Below, piece after piece: positions 62,189 to 64,000 of a stretch of DNA of 64,000 bases. Position numbers and translations under genes: made by a program. The notes below the pieces were generated by a model, which was not told the origin of the DNA, made no database searches, and worked only from the letters and a program-made list of their open reading frames with translations. How positions within the stretch are numbered: position 1 is the first letter of the stretch; every line of letters begins with the position of its first letter. Source of the DNA: Knoellia sp. S7-12 (GTDB taxonomy: Bacteria; Actinomycetota; Actinomycetes; Actinomycetales; Dermatophilaceae); contig NZ_CP155449.1 of NCBI RefSeq assembly GCF_040518285.1, forward strand, positions 3,162,001 through 3,226,000. The letters are read 5' to 3'.

Positions 62189-63190
62189 ATGACTTCTGGT
62201 TCCGCACTGCCCGAGTCCGCTCCGGCCCTCGTCGTGACCACTCACGGTGGAGGCGATGTTCTCGAGGTCCGGGACCAGCCCTTGCCGGAGCTCGGCAGCG
62301 AGCAGGTCCTCGTCCGGGTGGCTGCCGCCGGCGTGAACTTCATCGACACCTATCAGCGCGAAGGCGTCTATCCGATCCCCACCCCGTTCGTGGGTGGCAA
62401 CGAGGGTGCCGGCGAGATCGTCCGGGTTGGCGAGGACGTCAGTTGCTTCGTCGTCGGCGACCGTGTCGCGTGGGGCCAGGGACTCGGATCGGCCCAGACC
62501 TATGCCGCGGTCGACACCAAGAACCTCGTCCACGTCCCGCCGGGCGTCGACCTCGAGACCGCAGCCGCCGCGATGCTCCAGGGCCTCACCGCGCACTACC
62601 TCTCCACCAGCACGTATGGCGTGCAGCAGGGTTGCGTGGCGCTCGTCCATGCCGCCGCCGGGGGCGTCGGCCAGCTCCTGACCCAGATGATCAAGAAGCG
62701 CGGCGGGCGCGTCATCGCCACCGCCGGGTCCACCGAGAAGCTCGAGACCGCCCGCGCGCGCGGCGCTGACGAGCTCATCAACTATGCCGAAGTCGACGAC
62801 CTCGCAGCAGCCGTCAGAGAACTCACCGACGGACAGGGCGTCGACGTGGTCTATGACGGAGTCGGCAAGGACACCTTCGAGGCCTCGCTGGCCTCACTGC
62901 GGCCACGCGGGCTCATGGTGCTCTATGGCGCGGCGAGTGGTCAGGTCCCACCTCTTGACCTCCAGCGCCTCAACAAGCTCGGCTCGCTCTTTGTCACCCG
63001 CCCGAGTCTGGGCGCCTACATCTCGACGCCCGATGAGCTTCGCGCCCGCGCGACCGAGTTGTTCGAGTGGATCTCGTCGGGTGAGGTGCAGGTCAGCATC
63101 GGCGGGCGCTACCCGCTGAGTGACGCACCCACGGCATACGCCGATCTCGAAGGACGTCGCACGCAAGGCAAGTTGATCCTCATCCCCTGA
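62189..63190 (+). CDS. Quinone oxidoreductase-like MDR protein (zinc-free)
   Basis: About 333 residues. ATG 62189 lies 6 nt after TAGCCT (62177-62182); ATG 62186 is directly before it. Zinc-free MDR features: GVNFIDTYQREGVYPIPTPFVGGNEGAG, AAAMLQGLTAHYL, VHAAAGGVGQLLTQM (NADPH loop AGGVG) and VVYDGVGKDTFEASLASLRPRGLMVLYGAASG. Resembles QorA. Typical role: NADPH-dependent quinone or enone reduction. Confidence 0.93.
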   Translation: MTSGSALPESAPALVVTTHGGGDVLEVRDQPLPELGSEQVLVRVAAAGVNFIDTYQREGVYPIPTPFVGGNEGAGEIVRVGEDVSCFVVGDRVAWGQGLGSAQTYAAVDTKNLVHVPPGVDLETAAAAMLQGLTAHYLSTSTYGVQQGCVALVHAAAGGVGQLLTQMIKKRGGRVIATAGSTEKLETARARGADELINYAEVDDLAAAVRELTDGQGVDVVYDGVGKDTFEASLASLRPRGLMVLYGAASGQVPPLDLQRLNKLGSLFVTRPSLGAYISTPDELRARATELFEWISSGEVQVSIGGRYPLSDAPTAYADLEGRRTQGKLILIP

Positions 63191-63282
63191 ACCGGTGACA
63201 CGCCACCCAGCCCCGGGATACAGTCCGCCCAGCACCGACGTGCGATCGCGCGGGGGTGGTCTGATTCCAAGGGGATATATTC

Positions 63283-64000
63283 ATGAAGCGCTGGTCTCGC
63301 GTGTCGTCTCTGGGCGCGCTCATTCTCGTCGCGGCTGTGTGCGCGACCACCTCTCCCGTCACCGCCTCGGCAGCAGCACCCACGCTGTCCGTCGCACCAC
63401 GCAACGAGCTGACCATCGTCGCCCCCGCCGGTGCGGTCGTGCCCTCCGTCACCACCCAGACGCCGGGGATCACCGGGTTCGGCTCGAGCCGAACGTGGGC
63501 CACGGGCACGATGTCCGTGCAGCTGAGCGCCTTCACGGGCGAGACGTTCAAGGTCGGCACCTTCCAGTCCGGCCATGCCGCCGGCCGACTAGGGGTGAGC
63601 ATCACGAACAACGGGGCCAGCTGCACCGACGGCGCTTCCTCGCGGGTCACCGTCCACGAGTTCACCTACGACGGTGACGGGCTCACCTCGTTGGCCGCCA
63701 CACTCCAGGCCAACTGCTCCGGAACCGGCCAGACCGTTGCAGAGCTCCGCTTCAACAGCACCGTAGGCGCCCAGCGTGTCGGCGGCCTGCGGCTGGGCCA
63801 GGACGGCGCGTTGCGGCGGGTCACCCTCACGACCCCCGAGGCAACCACGGTTCAGGACATCTTCTGGGCCGGCGACCTCACCGTCGTGGTCAAGGCCAAC
63901 ACCTGCAACGGTGCTTCCCTCCCGGCTGGCGGAACCTGCTACGTCGATGTCGTCCCCCGTACGCTCGAGGAAGGCGGCGAGTACATCGCGCTCTCAATTC
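63283..64000 (+). CDS. Secreted protein, 3' end outside the window
   Basis: 239 codons visible. A signal peptide (MKRWSRVSS, hydrophobic core, cleavage after TASA) precedes a beta-rich Ala/Thr/Ser sequence with Cys pairs near residues 112, 147, 207 and 216, as in extracellular adhesive or repeat proteins. ATG 63283 follows an AT-rich GGGGATATATTC. No known domain; the end is missing, so no function is given. Confidence 0.7.
   Translation, partial: MKRWSRVSSLGALILVAAVCATTSPVTASAAAPTLSVAPRNELTIVAPAGAVVPSVTTQTPGITGFGSSRTWATGTMSVQLSAFTGETFKVGTFQSGHAAGRLGVSITNNGASCTDGASSRVTVHEFTYDGDGLTSLAATLQANCSGTGQTVAELRFNSTVGAQRVGGLRLGQDGALRRVTLTTPEATTVQDIFWAGDLTVVVKANTCNGASLPAGGTCYVDVVPRTLEEGGEYIALSI

Noticed and set aside
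1..64000. CRISPR array, tRNA, rRNA, prophage or insertion sequence
   Set aside because: I saw no regularly spaced direct repeats of CRISPR type, no transposase or integrase and no RNA gene signature other than the ZTP riboswitch. tRNAs could be missed by eye.

Overview
The window is about 70% GC, with short or overlapping gene junctions, GTG and TTG starts and many leaderless promoters. It carries purN-ZTP riboswitch-purH, a DUF6350 gene, sucCD, pcrA, an ABC-F protein, 13E12-type HNH, PadR/HAAS pairs and a LigD polymerase domain. This fits a Micrococcales actinobacterium, probably close to Intrasporangiaceae. The placement is inferred from gene content only.

Left part (1-39982). Catabolic genes surround a cell-surface cluster. 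In order: allG/fdrA/allH-like carbamoyltransferase genes with a divergent PucR regulator; a tightly packed six-gene operon of three glycosyltransferases, an ABC exporter and two APH-fold kinases (4099-11992); a DUF1479 gene divergent from a ROK regulator; an operon of NCS2 uracil/xanthine permease, three-subunit molybdenum hydroxylase, CoxG-like protein and nitrilase-type amidase; a small secreted protein; a two-component system with a membrane-anchored acidic protein; a Phd/VapC toxin-antitoxin pair; HyuA/HyuB; a PadR/HAAS pair; a CaiB-type CoA-transferase with an AccD-AccA fusion and a LuxR regulator fused to a hydrolase-like domain; then a methyltransferase, carbamate kinase and a barbiturase/cyanuric acid hydrolase-family enzyme.

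The catabolic genes fit one scheme. Uracil or thymine is imported, oxidised to barbiturate by the molybdenum enzyme and opened by barbiturase to ureidomalonate. Ureidomalonate is the one-carbon-longer homologue of oxalurate, the usual FdrA/AllG/AllH substrate. Phosphorolysis would give malonamate and carbamoyl phosphate; carbamate kinase makes ATP from the latter, and amidase, CoA-transferase and the carboxyltransferase-like protein would take malonamate to acetyl-CoA. The enzyme families are read from sequence; the joined pathway is inference. A TGCCA(A/C) element 60-61 bp upstream of the -10 box recurs at three of its promoters, and a related palindrome lies before hyuA.

A second regulatory layer is a composite element (ATGAGA, then CTCAYC repeats every 11 bp). 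It lies upstream of the glycosyltransferase operon, the secreted protein and the two-component operon, suggesting a small envelope regulon.

Right part (40107-64000) is mostly housekeeping: a 55-residue membrane protein, purH with a ZTP riboswitch, purN, an aldo/keto reductase, DUF6350, sucD, sucC, a lipase, an M23 peptidase, pcrA, ABC-F, a second HAAS/PadR pair, an HNH protein, a frameshifted small membrane gene, a polymerase-domain protein, a family 5-type uracil-DNA glycosylase, a molybdate regulator with modABC, an MDR oxidoreductase and a truncated secreted protein. The 8-mer CGGCATAC/GTATGCCG occurs about 50 times by eye across the whole window.
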